Below are positions 37,388 to 46,957 of a stretch of DNA of 64,000 nucleotides, in pieces; within the stretch, counting starts at the first letter, position 1, and each line of letters opens with the position of its first letter. A program made the translations under genes and the position numbers. The notes under the pieces were generated by a model, which did not search any database, had not been told where the DNA came from, and saw only the letters and a list, made by a program, of their open reading frames with translations. Source of the stretch: Photorhabdus luminescens subsp. luminescens. GTDB taxonomy: Bacteria > Pseudomonadota > Gammaproteobacteria > Enterobacterales > Enterobacteriaceae. The DNA lies in assembly GCF_001083805.1 (NCBI RefSeq), contig NZ_JXSK01000005.1, positions 248,001 through 312,000 on the forward strand, given 5' to 3'.

Positions 37388-38055
37388 TCATTCACCGATA
37401 AGGATGATATTTTATTCCATAAAACATAAATATAGGGTGATAGCCTGATGGTAATGACATTCAGATTGGCTGAATTATTTGTTATTAAAGCACACTCCTG
37501 GTTATATCTTTCTCTGATTAACGAGTGACGTTTCTTTTATATCTCGATTTTCTATTAGAAATTTTAATTAGTTGGTTATTCGGATAATAATGAGTTAATA
37601 AGAGCAATGATTTTATTGCTTATTAATGAATTAACTTAAGTGGAATAAGTAACAGGTGATGTTTTTTTAAATAATATCGGGTGTTGTACTAGGAAGATTT
37701 TTAAAGAAAGGAATGTTTAATCTAAGTAAGTAATAATAAACTAAATTTTAATTTACCGTTGTTTAGCTTGATAGACGATAATGCCAGATGTAATAGTTCC
37801 TGTAAGTTATCTTAGTTAAAGAAATAAATAATGGAGAGGAAATCATCTGAATTGATGACAGAATAATTGTCGGAAGATTGCTGAATTTATGGAGGGGAAT
37901 AGAGTTTACCTGGATGTTAGAAGATTTTATTGATAAGGAAATAACATTATTATATAAATAATTATTTATTATGGATATTTAAGTGAGGTGGAAAATAAAA
38001 ATACTGGAAAACTATTGTAATAATTTTCCAGTAGAAAATGACAATATACAAATGA
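37388..38055. other. 668-bp AT-rich intergenic region
   Basis: Contains the upstream region of the tpsBA operon (minus strand) and the downstream region of the pixA-like gene. The sequence ACTGGAAAA-CTATTGTAATAA-TTTTCCAGT near 38003-38032 forms a 9-bp-stem hairpin suited to ending pixA transcription. I see no coding sequence. Confidence 0.5.
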
Positions 38056-38646
38056 TTAGTTATTAGTTACTTCAACGTATGGATCATATCGATAATAACC
38101 CAAGAGCTTTTTGCCATCATAAGCAGCAAAGAACCATGTATATTGTTCTTCGCCTGGTCTATGAGCTGTTGCTTGGAAATAACTGTCTTGAGATTCAACA
38201 AAAATTACCTTAGGGGCATCTTCATCTGCATTAACGCCTGAAGGAACCATTGGAACTTTTTTGCCTATAGGATTCTGTGACCATATTTGTGATGGGACAG
38301 AGATGACATCTTCTCCTTTACTAAGTTTTTTGAATTTATACAGTATAATTGTATAGTCGAAATTATTAGATACAGTTGTCGCCCTCCATCTAATATTTGC
38401 ATTAATGGGAACAGTTACACGGGCGCCAGATGAACTCGCCACTTTTAGCCCAAACTCTGGAGTATAATTTGCTATATATACATGCTGACGAATAATTGTT
38501 GGATCTTTAGGGTCCAGAGAATTTTTAAGATTATTAGTGTGAAGATATTCAATTATTGACTCAATATCAATAACAAAGGTCACATCAGCTGTAACAGATT
38601 TCCTGGCTGTAACAGTATCATCTTTACCCTGAATGATTTCATTCAT
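38056..38646 (-). CDS. PixA/AidA-family inclusion body protein
   Basis: A 196-residue soluble protein of the AidA/PixA family: an N-terminal DVTFVIDIESIIEYL strand-helix, central VTVPINANIRWRATT, and a C-terminal YTWFFAAYDGKKLLGYYRYDPYV. Xenorhabdus PixA forms cytoplasmic inclusions and is phase- and condition-regulated; Ralstonia/Burkholderia AidA is under quorum-sensing control. ATG 38646 has a GAGG site. It is divergent from a LuxR gene with a palindrome in between, so control by that LuxR is likely. Confidence 0.85.
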   Translation of the reverse strand: MNEIIQGKDDTVTARKSVTADVTFVIDIESIIEYLHTNNLKNSLDPKDPTIIRQHVYIANYTPEFGLKVASSSGARVTVPINANIRWRATTVSNNFDYTIILYKFKKLSKGEDVISVPSQIWSQNPIGKKVPMVPSGVNADEDAPKVIFVESQDSYFQATAHRPGEEQYTWFFAAYDGKKLLGYYRYDPYVEVTNN

Positions 38647-38768
38647 TATAACACCTCTTTACATATTTAAATTATTTATTAGTAATCGAAAGATTATTTT
38701 GCTTACTCATTATTATTATAATAACTTTCTTTTTATATAATTAACTATTAAAGTTGAAACAGCTACTG

Positions 38769-38788
38769 GTATAAACCATAGTTTATAC
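38769..38788. promoter_or_regulatory. Perfect 20-bp palindrome, candidate LuxR operator
   Basis: GTATAAACCATAGTTTATAC: two exact 8-bp arms around a 4-bp centre, the geometry of lux boxes. It lies 123 bp upstream of the pixA-like start and 370 bp upstream of luxR in their shared 512-bp AT-rich promoter region, where I see no other feature. Confidence 0.5.
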
Positions 38789-39158
38789 GGGAAAATTACT
38801 CATATATTTATTAGGTATTACTTCATATCGTTCAATATCTTGGCTAATTTATTGTTGTAAAAAATAAAACATAAATCTTTAGATTAAAATATCAAATAAT
38901 CACTTACATTGACTTGAAAATAGTTTAATGTTCTTCATGTGGTTATAATATTTTTTTATATATATTGTTTTTCCTGATTATTAAAGTTTAAATTCTATTG
39001 ATATAATTTCTCTTGTTTACGAATAATACATTGTGGCTTATCGGATCTTGCTTCTGTATAACAGTAAATAATTATTTTCTTTATTAAGTGTAAATTTTGC
39101 TACTATAATAAATATTGGGATTCACTATCAATATTCTTAATTTTCAAGAGGACATTGA

Positions 39159-39887
39159 ATGAATATTTATCGACCATATACCTTACCCTATAATTTTCAT
39201 AAATTAGACGTAGATGCCCATTTTGTGGCTGAAATTTGTGAGCTTATTAACAAAATTTCGGGGTTTAGTTTATTCTCCCTTTTATTAAAAGCGCGCTTTC
39301 CTATATCTAACCGAGAAGTGTATTTCTTTAATAATTATCATGAATCTTGGAGAGCTATTTATATAGAAAAAAAGTATTGGATGATTGATCCGGTTCTAAA
39401 TTTCCGACCTGTGCCACCTTCTTTTTCAAAAATATGGGACTTGGATTTTTTTTCCAAATCTAATGGGCAAGAACTTTGGTATGTGAATCAGAAATATGGG
39501 TTTCGCTCTGGGATCACGTTTGGTCTTCCTGCATTTTCAGGAACTTATGGAATATTTTCTGTTGCGGGAAAAGAGGGGCCTATTGATAACGAGACAATGT
39601 ATAAATGTAGTGGAGAAATTTTAGGAGTATACATTAGGATAATAAGATACTTAACATCACACACAAAATATTTACAATCGTTCTATATCGATAATACCTC
39701 ATTTTCACATAGAGAATTAGAGGTATTAAGGTATACCGCAGATGGGATGACATCAAGTGAAATTGCATCAACCATTTGTGTCACTAAAAGTACAGTTGAT
39801 TTTCACCTAATGAATATCGTCAAGAAACTGGATTGTAAGAATAAATTCCAGGCAATAGCTAAAGCTGCATTACTTGGCTATATATAA
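39159..39887 (+). CDS. LuxR-family regulator (LuxR solo)
   Basis: A 242-residue regulator with an N-terminal autoinducer-binding-like domain (about 20-160, containing WRAIYIEKKYWMIDPVL and SGITFGLPAFSG) and a C-terminal LuxR helix-turn-helix (SHRELEVLRYTADGMTSSEIAST, then STVDFHLMNIVKKL). No luxI is present nearby, as is usual for the many Photorhabdus LuxR solos. AGGACA precedes the ATG. The probable target is the divergent pixA-like gene. The signal molecule cannot be predicted from sequence. Confidence 0.88.
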   Translation: MNIYRPYTLPYNFHKLDVDAHFVAEICELINKISGFSLFSLLLKARFPISNREVYFFNNYHESWRAIYIEKKYWMIDPVLNFRPVPPSFSKIWDLDFFSKSNGQELWYVNQKYGFRSGITFGLPAFSGTYGIFSVAGKEGPIDNETMYKCSGEILGVYIRIIRYLTSHTKYLQSFYIDNTSFSHRELEVLRYTADGMTSSEIASTICVTKSTVDFHLMNIVKKLDCKNKFQAIAKAALLGYI

Positions 39888-40148
39888 CTAATATCAATTT
39901 GCAATTATCAGATGATTATATTTTTACCTTATAAATTAACTTAATGATTAATACTATTGCTCAAATGGATTATTACGAGAATTTGAGAAAAAACTGATTT
40001 TTGACCTTCGTATCTTTACTGGTATCGTTGTAAATAGAAGGTTGGAGAGATTTTCCTGACAAGATGACAATGATATCTATTCAAAATATAAAAACAGCCT
40101 CAACAAATGCACTTCTATTTTGGCAGAATAGTCATATTACGTTCTGCC

Positions 40149-40275
40149 TATACCTAATAGATTTCGAGTTGCAGCGCGGCGGCAAGTGAACGAATCCCCA
40201 GGAGCATAGATAACTATGTGACTGGGGTGAGTGAAAGCAGCCAACAAAGCAGCAGTTTGAAAGATGAAGGGTATA
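40149..40275 (+). repeat. ERIC/IRU element, copy 3 (127 bp)
   Basis: Same orientation as copy 1 and differing from it at only a few bases. It lies just upstream of the point where a PatB/MalY gene loses its N-terminus, which suggests a role in the deletion. Outside it, 39888-40335 shows no gene. Confidence 0.93.
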
Positions 40276-40335
40276 TTCTTTGCTTAATATATGAGTGATT
40301 CAAAGGATGGTAATGACTGTTTGAATGGCTTTTAG

Positions 40336-41343
40336 TGTTCCCACCAAACCTACAGTCGTTGGCAGCATGAAGAATTTCTTGGTGCTATTCGTCATTGGTA
40401 CCAACAACGTTTTAATTGTGAAATTAATACAAATTGGGTGGTTTATGGTCCTTCTGTGATTTACATGGCGTCTCAATTAATTCGTATTTGGTCTAAACCT
40501 AGTGAAAATATCGTTGTTCATACTCCTGCTTATGATGGTTTTTATAAAATTATTCAGGAGAATAAGCGGGGATTGCTTCCTTGCCCACTTGAGAAACAAG
40601 GCAATAACTGGGTGTGTGATATGGAAAAACTTGAAGTTTTGCTATCACAACCAGAAACCAAAATATTATTACTGTGCAACCCACACAATCCAACGGGCAA
40701 AGTCTGGAGTCATTCTGAACTTAAAACGATGTCTGTATTGTGTGAGCGTTATAATGTTAACGTTATCAGTGATGAAATTCATATGGATATAACCTTGGGG
40801 GGAACAAAACATATTCCTTGGAGTAAAGTTGCCACGACACATTGGGCATTAATGACCTCAGCATCCAAGTCATTTAATATTCCTGCGCTTACCGGTGCTT
40901 ATGGTTTTATCAATGATAATCATAGTCGTGAGGCATATTCTCATCAACTAACGCAGTGTGATGGATTATCTTCTCCTGCTATTTTAGCGGTATCAGCCTA
41001 TATTGCAGCTTACCGGGAAGGACATATCTGGCTTGATGAACTGCGCAATTACCTGAGTAATAACTTGAATTATGTGGCACAAGTACTGAATGCTGCATTT
41101 CCACAATTGAACTGGCAACCACCCCAGGCAACTTATTTGGCTTGGATAGACCTGCGTGATCTGAATATTGATGATGATAAATTGCAGCAGATACTTATCC
41201 ATGAAGAAAAAGTTGCCATTATGCCGGGTAAAATTTATGGTGAAGCAGGTAAGGGATTTCTTCGTTTTAATGCGGGGTGCCCCCGTAGCAAAGTTGAATT
41301 GGGTATTCAAAAATTGATCTCAGCGTTGGGAAAACTTTGCTGA
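40336..41343 (+). pseudogene. PatB/MalY-type aminotransferase (C-S lyase), 5'-truncated
   Basis: The open frame begins right after a TAG with TYSRWQHEEFLGAIRHW and continues as a fold-type I PLP enzyme: NPHNPTGKVW, DEIHMD, the lysine motif TSASKSFNIPALTG and a C-terminal LRFNAGCPRSKVE. Full-length PatB/MalY proteins have about 385-400 residues; here the first 60 or so are missing and no ATG with a ribosome site is found in frame (the longest starts are GTG). The enzyme would cleave cystathionine or cysteine conjugates. ERIC copy 3 lies 60 bp upstream, near the break. Confidence 0.75.
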
Positions 41344-41402
41344 TAATAAGCTGTTCTAATAGTTGAACAACTTATATTATTAATTATACACTGGTTCAGT
41401 GA

Positions 41403-41445
41403 GAATTGAGTTATCTAATCAACAGAACTCAATTCTTTTCTTTTT
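41403..41445 (+). terminator. Terminator after the PatB-like gene
   Basis: A perfect 10-bp stem GAATTGAGTT / AACTCAATTC with a 13-nt loop followed by TTTTCTTTTT. Confidence 0.88.
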
Positions 41446-41448
41446 GAT

Positions 41449-42533
41449 GGTAGATTCACATAATAAGTGCAACATCGTTAATCTGGAAGTAAACATGTTC
41501 GCATACCCTTAAATAATTCATTCGGTGTCTTCCCACCCCGTGTTTTTCGGGGGCGATGATTTAATCTGTTTACCACAAAATTTATTTCCTGATCAGAGAC
41601 TTCATTAAAATCAGTTCCCTTTGGAAAGTATTGTCTAATTAACCCGTTGATATTCTCATTGATCCCTCTTTCCCAAGGCGAGTAAGGGTGGGCACAAAGT
41701 AAATTTCGGTTTCTAATTTTTTACTCATGGTTTCATGATCTGCGAACTCCAAACCGTTATCGAAGGTGATGGTCTTAACCCTTTGTTTTAACGGATATAA
41801 TACTTTCACCACCGCCTTTGTGACTTCTGATGCTCGCTTGCCATCCAGTTTAACAATAATTGTATACAGCGTTTTACGATCAACCAGGGTTAATAAGGCA
41901 CGTTTTTTATCTTTCCCATTATCGTATCACCTTCCCAGTCGCCGATACGCTCTTTTTTATCAACGATTTCCGGGCGCTTATCAATACTGACCCGATTTTT
42001 AATTTTGCCTCTTTTTTCATAGCAACCATAGCGTTTACGATAGGGTTTTCTAGCAATTCGTAGATGTTGCCATAAATCACCCCCCCTCTATTTTATCTTG
42101 ATAAATCAGCCTATAAATCGTCTCATGATGCAAAAATATCCCTTTATGTTGCTTCAAATAATCCGCCACCTGCTCAGGACTTAAATCTTTCCAAATTAAC
42201 CGTTTTATCCATTTTTTTACTTCCGGTGTGATTTTTACGGCTTTCTTAGCAAAATGACGACGAGCCAATCCCTTTAAATGAGCCTGTTCGGGGCAGTATG
42301 TCTGGACTTCTTGATTTCTCTTCAATTCTCTGCTGATGGTCGATGGGCTTCGCTTAAGTGACTCAGCAATGAAACGCTGTGAAAAACCCGCTTTTTTTAA
42401 ACTGGAAATCTGATATCTTTCTGTCTCGGTCAGTTGTGTATAGGCCATAGTGCATTTTCCTGTGGCGGGAAAGGTGCCTACTATAGCAACTGACCGCCTT
42501 TCTGAAAAATTGCACTTATTAGTCGAATCCGCC
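41449..42533 (-). mobile_element. IS30-family insertion sequence, inactivated
   Basis: About 1085 bp bounded by imperfect 24-bp inverted repeats, 41449-41472 and 42510-42533, sharing the inner GATTC and TAATAAGTGCAA parts. It holds a single broken IS30 transposase gene on the minus strand. It separates the patB remnant from the VgrG immunity gene. Confidence 0.85.
41478..42448 (-). pseudogene. IS30-family transposase, multiply frameshifted
   Basis: The start MAYTQLTETERYQISSLKK has the IS30 N-terminal helix-turn-helix, with STISRELKRN and the LSPEQVADYL/HHETIYRLIYQD region. The frame breaks at a run of seven G (near 42080-42087) and continues in another frame as DLWQHLRIARKPYRKRYG. Further breaks follow before the DDE core (GDWEGDTI and TFDNGLEFADHE) and before the end. 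At least three shifts are needed, so the transposase is dead. Confidence 0.82.
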
Positions 42534-42544
42534 ATATCAAATCA

Positions 42545-42913
42545 TTATTGGGAATTCCATTTTCCGATTTCTGATAAAAGCAATTTATTCCCTTGAGTGA
42601 TTTCTAATATTCCGTCGAGATATATTGTATATGTCGTACCACGATTAATAAATTCATAACCATATAAGTTACAAGTTCCTGTTTTACAGTTTTTATTTAA
42701 TGTTTTCCCTTTAAGTGTCAGTGTGGCGCTATCTTTTTTTCTTATTCCAGTATACACAACGTCATCACAAGTGACTTCACCTTCTGAGCAAAGAACATTA
42801 ATAGTAATAATAAATTTCTCTGTTTCCAATGACGAAGTATAAGACGCAAACGATGTATAAGAATGGGAAATGGAAATAATCCCAATAAGAATAGAAAATA
42901 TTTTTCTTACCAT
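42545..42913 (-). CDS. Probable periplasmic immunity protein for the VgrG lysozyme domain
   Basis: A 122-residue protein with a signal peptide (MVRKIFSILIGIISISHSYTS, cleaved after about FAS) and four cysteines that could form disulfides (CSEGEVTC and CKTGTC). Its ATG lies within the last codons of vgrG (7-bp overlap), so production is coupled. A periplasmic protein made with a VgrG that carries a peptidoglycan-cutting domain is the expected shape of a T6SS immunity protein. I do not recognise its family; the role rests on position, export and overlap. Confidence 0.7.
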   Translation of the reverse strand: MVRKIFSILIGIISISHSYTSFASYTSSLETEKFIITINVLCSEGEVTCDDVVYTGIRKKDSATLTLKGKTLNKNCKTGTCNLYGYEFINRGTTYTIYLDGILEITQGNKLLLSEIGKWNSQ

Positions 42914-45516
42914 TTTTCATAGACTCCATTATTAAATATTTTTAACTCGGCTTCTCGTCGATTTATTAAGCCTTGATTGACCTTACCTTGTGATTTATTC
43001 CATGCTTTCCAGGCATCATCAATGCTGTCATAACCTGTCTTCGCATTTTCATCATTTATCATTTTTACAACAGATGATTTTTCAAATCCACCGATACCAA
43101 TGTTATACGAAAATAAAACTAAAGCATCATATTCATTTTGTTTTATTTCCTTTGTTATTCCATCGTTCACAGCTTTTTCGTAAGGTGCAAGCGTATCCTT
43201 GAATAACTGTTCTGCTTCATCTTCTGTAATGCCATTTTTATATGTGTCCCATTCACTTCTTGAAATCAATTTACCATATCCGATAGTTGCCCCCTTAGTC
43301 CAATTATCTATATTTTTACCTGTTTGGTCATCATAGGGTTTCAATCGCAATCCCTCGATTTCTTTTAATAAATTTAATCCATCCTCGCTCATTGATTTTT
43401 CATTATCATCTGAAATGGTCTTGTTTTCAGATTGAGGCGATTGGCTTGTGGGTCTTGCCGTAATCGCGCTATTCACAGGTGCAGATTGTTTTTCTCCTCC
43501 CTGACTTGTCGAAGGTAAAATGACAGGGGCCGCATCAGGAACAGGGGATTTAGTTGTCGCCCCATCAGCCGCAGGTGAAGCAACGCTGCTTTGACCGCCT
43601 CCGTTATTTAAACTAATTTGGGTGCCATTAACCCACACACCGCCCGGATTGAGTTCAATCACGGAATTGCCAAAGGTAAGCTCAATATGCTCTTTGGTTA
43701 TTACCGTGTTCCCCGCCCCGACGGTGAGGGTGATGTTGTCGCTGGCGGTGTACAGTTGCGTGCCCTCGCCGGCTTTACCGGCGCTGGCCTTGACCTGCAC
43801 CTGATTGGCGTCGGTGCTGCGCAGCCGGCAGATGGTTTCCGTGAGGCTGCCCTGTTCAATGCGGGTCTGTTCATCCCCGGTCTTTACCGCCACCTGGCGG
43901 TTGCCGGTTTCCACCACCAGAGTCTGGTCGTGTTTCACCACCGTGTTCATGTCGCGCTGGGCGTGCAGCGCCAGCTCTTCGCTGCCTTTGGCGTCCTCGA
44001 AGCGCAGTTCGTTGTAGCCGTCCCCTTTATGGGTTTTGGAGCGCAGGGCCATCTGGGTTTTGCTGGCCGGCAGGTCGCCCGGCGGGAGATTGCTGGCATG
44101 GTAGGCGCGGCCGGTGACTATCGGCTGGTCCGGGTCGCCGTTAAGAAAGTCCACCACCACTTCCTGCCCGATACGCGGTATCGCCAGCATGCCCCAGCCC
44201 TGACCGGCCCAGGGCTGGGCGACCCGTATCCAGCAGGAACTGTTGTCGTTGCTCCGGCCGTAGCGGTCCCACAGGAATTGCAGGCGGATGCGCCCGTATG
44301 AGTCGCAGTAGATTTCTTCGCCTTCCGGGCCGACCACTTTGGCAATCTGCGGGCCTTCCATCACGGGTTTGGGGAGCGGGGTCGGGCGCCAGTGCTGGTT
44401 ATCGGGAATGAAGGTGAAGCGGTTGCTCATCACGGTGCCGCTCTCGCCGGCGGCCTGTTCCAGCGCCTGCGGCTGGCTGCCGTGATGGATGACGCCGACC
44501 AGTTGCCAGAGCCGGTTCAGGTCATTCCGGGGATGGTTGACCAGGGTGAGCAGCACCCCGGGGCGCAGGGCGGCGTGGTTGCTTTCACCGTCCCCGGTCA
44601 GGGCATTGTTGCGCAGGGCTTCCAGCCGGTAGCGGGTGAAATCGGCGCCGTGCTGGGCATCTTTGAAGCGGCCGGGAAAATCAAAGTGTTCATAGCCGGT
44701 ATGCTGGAGGTCCTGCTCCCGCATCTGATGACGGAACTCCGCCGCCCAGGCCGGGTTTTTGAAGGTGTAATCTTTGAGTTCCACCACCGCCGGCCGCACC
44801 TGAGCCTGGCGGGTCAGCCGGGTAATGCACAGCTGCTGAGCCTGTTCGGCGTCGCCGGGGTGATAGGGCAGTACCGGGCCGTTGACCACGGCGCCGGCAT
44901 CGTCGGCAAACACCAGGGTATTTTTATTGCCGCTGAATTCAAAGAAATAAAAAATACCCTCTTCGGCGGTCAGTCGTTGCAGAAAGTCAAAATCGGTTTC
45001 CCGGTACTGGACGCAGAATTCCCGTTCCGGGTGCGGGTTGCGCAGACTGAACGCCACATCCCGGACGCCGTTTTCTTTGAGCAGGGCGGTGATAATGGTC
45101 TGGATATCCTGCTGCTGAAAAATGCGGGAATTCTGGCGCAGGGTGGCGCGCCACATATCGGGCCGGACCGTCATTTTATAGCCGGTCTGATGTTTGCCGG
45201 TGTTGCCCTGCTCAAAGCAGGCGACCATGCCGGTGACGGCGCGCTCGACTTTGCCTTCGCGCAGGATGGTCAGGGTGGCGGTTTGGTCGAGCACCGCGGC
45301 GAAATCGATGGCCGGGTCGGTGCTGGCTAAACTGACCGCCAGGGTGAACGGGGTGGATAAAGCTTCGTTCAGGGTAAAGGCGGAGACGACAAAGGTGTGG
45401 GGCGGCAGTCCGCCGGCGGTGAGGGTGAACTGTAAGCCGCCGGCGCTTTGGGGACGGAGGCGGTCGGCGATGTGCTGGGCGAGGTTGCCGGCGGTCTTTT
45501 TGGGCTGAAATGACAT
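42907..45516 (-). CDS. Evolved VgrG with C-terminal phage-type lysozyme (GH24) domain
   Basis: An 869-residue T6SS spike protein. The gp27-like base and gp5-like OB/needle regions occupy about residues 20-640 (FVVSAFTLNEALSTPFTLAVS; SCWIRVAQPWAGQGWGMLAIPRIGQEVVVDFLNGDPDQPIVTGR), followed by DUF2345-like needle strands and a Pro/Ser/Ala linker. The last 155 residues are a T4-lysozyme-like GH24 domain with the catalytic trio in order: Glu in LLKEIEGLRLKPYDD, Asp in YDDQTG, Thr in GATIGYGK. It would be delivered into rival cells' periplasm. GC content drops sharply at the lysozyme part, suggesting a later fusion. AGAAGGAA precedes the ATG. Confidence 0.92.
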   Translation of the reverse strand: MSFQPKKTAGNLAQHIADRLRPQSAGGLQFTLTAGGLPPHTFVVSAFTLNEALSTPFTLAVSLASTDPAIDFAAVLDQTATLTILREGKVERAVTGMVACFEQGNTGKHQTGYKMTVRPDMWRATLRQNSRIFQQQDIQTIITALLKENGVRDVAFSLRNPHPEREFCVQYRETDFDFLQRLTAEEGIFYFFEFSGNKNTLVFADDAGAVVNGPVLPYHPGDAEQAQQLCITRLTRQAQVRPAVVELKDYTFKNPAWAAEFRHQMREQDLQHTGYEHFDFPGRFKDAQHGADFTRYRLEALRNNALTGDGESNHAALRPGVLLTLVNHPRNDLNRLWQLVGVIHHGSQPQALEQAAGESGTVMSNRFTFIPDNQHWRPTPLPKPVMEGPQIAKVVGPEGEEIYCDSYGRIRLQFLWDRYGRSNDNSSCWIRVAQPWAGQGWGMLAIPRIGQEVVVDFLNGDPDQPIVTGRAYHASNLPPGDLPASKTQMALRSKTHKGDGYNELRFEDAKGSEELALHAQRDMNTVVKHDQTLVVETGNRQVAVKTGDEQTRIEQGSLTETICRLRSTDANQVQVKASAGKAGEGTQLYTASDNITLTVGAGNTVITKEHIELTFGNSVIELNPGGVWVNGTQISLNNGGGQSSVASPAADGATTKSPVPDAAPVILPSTSQGGEKQSAPVNSAITARPTSQSPQSENKTISDDNEKSMSEDGLNLLKEIEGLRLKPYDDQTGKNIDNWTKGATIGYGKLISRSEWDTYKNGITEDEAEQLFKDTLAPYEKAVNDGITKEIKQNEYDALVLFSYNIGIGGFEKSSVVKMINDENAKTGYDSIDDAWKAWNKSQGKVNQGLINRREAELKIFNNGVYEKW

Positions 45517-45537
45517 ATAAGGGTTCCTTCTCTGAAT

Positions 45538-46878
45538 TTACGGGCGGTGTTGTTCAGGGCGCGCGGTCAGTCCGGCGGCGTTCTGCAACGCGTAGTACCG
45601 GCTGAGTAGGGCGTTAAAACGGTCGTCGGTCTTTTTTATCAGCGCCGGGGAGACGGCCTGCCCCTGTTCGACGGCAGCGGCCAGCTGGCGCAGCAGCTCT
45701 TCCAGCGGAACGTCACGGTTGTGGCTGTGCTGAATCTGATAAATCGCGGTTTTCAGGTAAGAGAGGGTGAAACTGCCCCGGTTACGCTCCTGTTCCAGGA
45801 TTTTGTCCGCCAGCCGCTGGAGCTGATGCCGGGTCTGGCGCCAGCTGCCGGGCGCCGGCGCGTTTTCCAGCCGGATGGTCTGTAACTGCTGCCAGCGCTG
45901 GGTTTCACGTTGTTGCTGACGGTCCTGCGGCCAGGTTTTTTGTGCCGTGGCGGTCAGTTGCTCAGCCTGTTGCAGGACGACCAGCGGGGAGGTGTCCGCT
46001 AACCGGGTTAACTGCTGTGCATAGGTTGGCAGGTCGGGATGAGACAGCCAGGCCAGTCTGGCCCCGTCCGGGGTGCCGGTCAGGGCCGTCATCTGCTGTT
46101 GTAAGGGCCGGTAAAGGCCCAGCCAGGTCCCGGTCAGGACAAACACCCCCAGTAATACGCCCAGTCCGAACCCCTGTAAGGCGCTCATCGGTCGCGGCGG
46201 GGGTTCAGGGAAATGGACCTGCACTTTGGGCTGGCTGCGGTCGTCACTCATGCTGTCGTCCGTTTCCGGTTCAGGCGGCGCCGGTTCAGTGCTGGCGAGG
46301 TAAACCAGCGGCGGCAGCTGCGCCGGTCTGGCGGCCGGTTTGGGTAATATACGGGCCTGTTCCAGTTTTTTGGCGGTGTTCTGGAAAAACCACAGCAGGT
46401 TTTCGACCTTCGGCAGGCGTTTCAGGTCGGACTGCTGGAGCCGGTCGACGATGAGCTGTAAGGCCCGCTCGGCCCGGTAAATCATCCGCAGGTCGCGGGG
46501 GGTGTAATCGTGCTGGCGTAAGGCGTTGCCGCAGCGGGTGTTAAACCAGTCCAGCATCTCGGTACGGACCGCCGGCTGCGGCGGCCACAGTTCATCCCAC
46601 TGGCTGACCATCACCTCGGCCAGCAGTTCGCAGCCTTCCGTAAAGCCCGCCAGACCGCTGAGCTGCATCCGGGCCAGCGTGTAGTAAATCGCGCTCTGCA
46701 AATCGACGCCGTGGGTGCGAAACAGCGTCAGGGCCAGCGATTCAATCAGCGGCCAGTTCACTGCCGGCTGAGACGGGTGATTGATTTTGTTGATTTCTTC
46801 GCGTATTGCCGTGAACGCCGGCAGATTCATCGGGTTGCCGCCGGCGCGGATAATCAGGTTTTCAGGGTGTTCACGCAT
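45538..46878 (-). CDS. T6SS VasL/TssA-like protein (ImpA N-terminal domain)
   Basis: A 446-residue T6SS accessory protein with an ImpA-type N-terminal domain (about 25-190), a Pro-rich linker, one membrane segment (FGLGVLLGVFVLTGTWLGLY, about 240-260) and a VasL C-terminal helical region. TssA-like VasL proteins cap or regulate sheath assembly. AAAGGATG precedes the ATG. It lies 21 bp upstream of vgrG on the same strand and about 80 bp downstream of the tssM remnant. Confidence 0.8.
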   Translation of the reverse strand: MREHPENLIIRAGGNPMNLPAFTAIREEINKINHPSQPAVNWPLIESLALTLFRTHGVDLQSAIYYTLARMQLSGLAGFTEGCELLAEVMVSQWDELWPPQPAVRTEMLDWFNTRCGNALRQHDYTPRDLRMIYRAERALQLIVDRLQQSDLKRLPKVENLLWFFQNTAKKLEQARILPKPAARPAQLPPLVYLASTEPAPPEPETDDSMSDDRSQPKVQVHFPEPPPRPMSALQGFGLGVLLGVFVLTGTWLGLYRPLQQQMTALTGTPDGARLAWLSHPDLPTYAQQLTRLADTSPLVVLQQAEQLTATAQKTWPQDRQQQRETQRWQQLQTIRLENAPAPGSWRQTRHQLQRLADKILEQERNRGSFTLSYLKTAIYQIQHSHNRDVPLEELLRQLAAAVEQGQAVSPALIKKTDDRFNALLSRYYALQNAAGLTARPEQHRP

Positions 46879-46957
46879 GGCCGTTCATCCTTTAGCCTGC
46901 CTCCGCCGGCGCGGAGGACAGGGTGGGTTGCTATTTTGTAATGAATAAAATTTGCCA

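Noticed and set aside
43618-45508. Long open frames on the plus strand (up to about 310 codons) opposite vgrG
   Set aside because: They lie antisense to the GC-rich vgrG core, whose minus-strand frame matches VgrG throughout; open antisense frames are common in such DNA and show no family features.
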